From assembly GCA_036939975.1 (NCBI GenBank), contig JALLPB010000239.1:1-19352 (forward strand): a stretch of DNA of 19,352 nt, read 5' to 3'. The translations under genes were made by a program, and so were the position numbers. Positions 18,840 through 19,352 of the stretch are shown here, in pieces. The notes beneath the pieces are model-generated. The model was not told the DNA's origin, did not search any database, and worked only from the letters and a program-made list of their open reading frames with translations. Positions within the stretch are counted from its first letter, which is position 1. Every line of letters begins with the position of its first letter. The DNA is from Cyclostephanos tholiformis (taxonomy: Eukaryota > Bacillariophyta > Thalassiosirophyceae > Thalassiosirales > Thalassiosiraceae).

Positions 18840-19352
18840 TGACATGTAGGTGTGGAGGGGACCTTGTCTACCAGCGCTGCTAGCCTTGCCATTTGGGTCC
18901 AGGAGAATGGCACTCATTTTGACCTTGCCATACCCTTGCTCTGCCAGGATGTATCAAGCCCATAAGATATATGCCAAAGAATCATCCACCCTGACAAGAT
19001 CGGCCTCTGTTGATTTTTTTGTGTTTATCTTTTGTTTCCATGAGAAGCTCATGGCCATGCCTTGGCCCAGACTCATACCAGCCCCCGTGTGGCCACGACA
19101 ATCATTGTGCACTTTATATGCCACATCAACCCACCAGCCAGTCAACATGAGGCAATCTGATGACATATTTAGTGGCACGTGGAGCGTGTAGGTGAGATGT
19201 TGGAGGAGGTGCTTTACCTTACCCCAGTTGTCCTTGTTGGGGTTCTTAATGCAAGGCGTCAAGAAAGCTGTGACAGGTTGGATGTTGTGCTATGCGCTGT
19301 CCTAAGCGTTGATCTTGTGAGGACGGGTTTCTTGTGTTAGTGTTTTCTAGCG
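18840..19352 (-). pseudogene. Ty1/copia-type Pol relic (second family), runs off the right edge
   Basis: One minus frame runs from the right edge to about 18840. It reads IQPVTAFLTPCIKNPNKDNW, then GKVKHLLQHL, and the start of RNase H, LTGWWVDVAYKVHNDCRGHT, followed by GAGMSLGQG and FSWKQKINTKKSTEADLV. TGA at 18956-18954 falls after ILWA where Arg is expected (CGA to TGA). Reading continues in the same frame with YILAEQGYGKVK and SAILLDPNGKASS, the RNase H C-terminal block. The order matches the RT-RNase H end of copia Pol. Stops near 19295-19350 break the frame before the edge. It is a dead copy, of a different family from the neighbouring RNase H relic. Confidence 0.7.

Noticed and set aside
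1..19352. tRNA or rRNA genes, CRISPR arrays, bacterial-type operons
   Set aside because: None was seen. Repeats present are tandem coding repeats, a microsatellite or transposon debris, and the genes are spliced eukaryotic genes.

Overview
The window looks like nuclear DNA of a diatom, probably a centric one. The protein-coding core has short introns (73-156 nt) with GT..AG ends and strong GTGAGT/GTAAGT-type donors. It encodes clearly eukaryotic families, including an HSF-type transcription factor of the kind expanded in diatoms. Both flanks carry LINE-like and Ty1/copia-like debris that resembles diatom retroelements. The taxon is inferred from gene content and style, not from a search.

Layout. 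(1) About 83-3590, minus strand: a broken LINE-like retroelement with an acidic ORF, a gag-like ORF in pieces, and the start of an APE-type endonuclease that is cut off at the left edge. (2) About 3800-6600: a repeat graveyard. It holds a plus-strand reverse-transcriptase relic (4139-4945) read through at least eight stops, a possible minus-strand endonuclease scrap (4968-5258), and a foldback MITE-like hairpin (about 5565-5705). (3) 6612-17438: a compact gene core of five genes. (4) About 17630-17935: a two-copy 152-bp duplication. (5) About 18000-19352, minus strand: two different copia-type RNase H relics fused head to tail.

Gene core. A seven-exon SLC44/CTL choline-transporter-like protein (minus, 659 aa) is divergent from a single-exon NSRP1-type splicing regulator (plus, 417 aa). 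NSRP1 is convergent with a two-exon SAM-dependent methyltransferase-like protein (minus, 465 aa). The methyltransferase diverges across only 185 bp from a three-exon acidic/basic low-complexity protein of unknown function (plus, about 891 aa). That protein converges with a three-exon heat-shock-factor-type transcription factor (minus, 358 aa). Orientation therefore alternates strictly, with shared promoters and shared 3' ends. All reconstructed exon sets keep frame and total a multiple of three.

How the genes work together. They do not form one pathway. Four of the five are probably nuclear (splicing, methylation, an unknown charged protein, a transcription factor) and one is a membrane transporter. 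The most notable points are a 15-nt microexon inside the HSF DNA-binding domain, phase-compatible tandem acceptors in the unknown protein, a methyltransferase carrying a possible Tudor-like N-terminal region, and the foldback element. I found no convincing wholly new multi-gene system.
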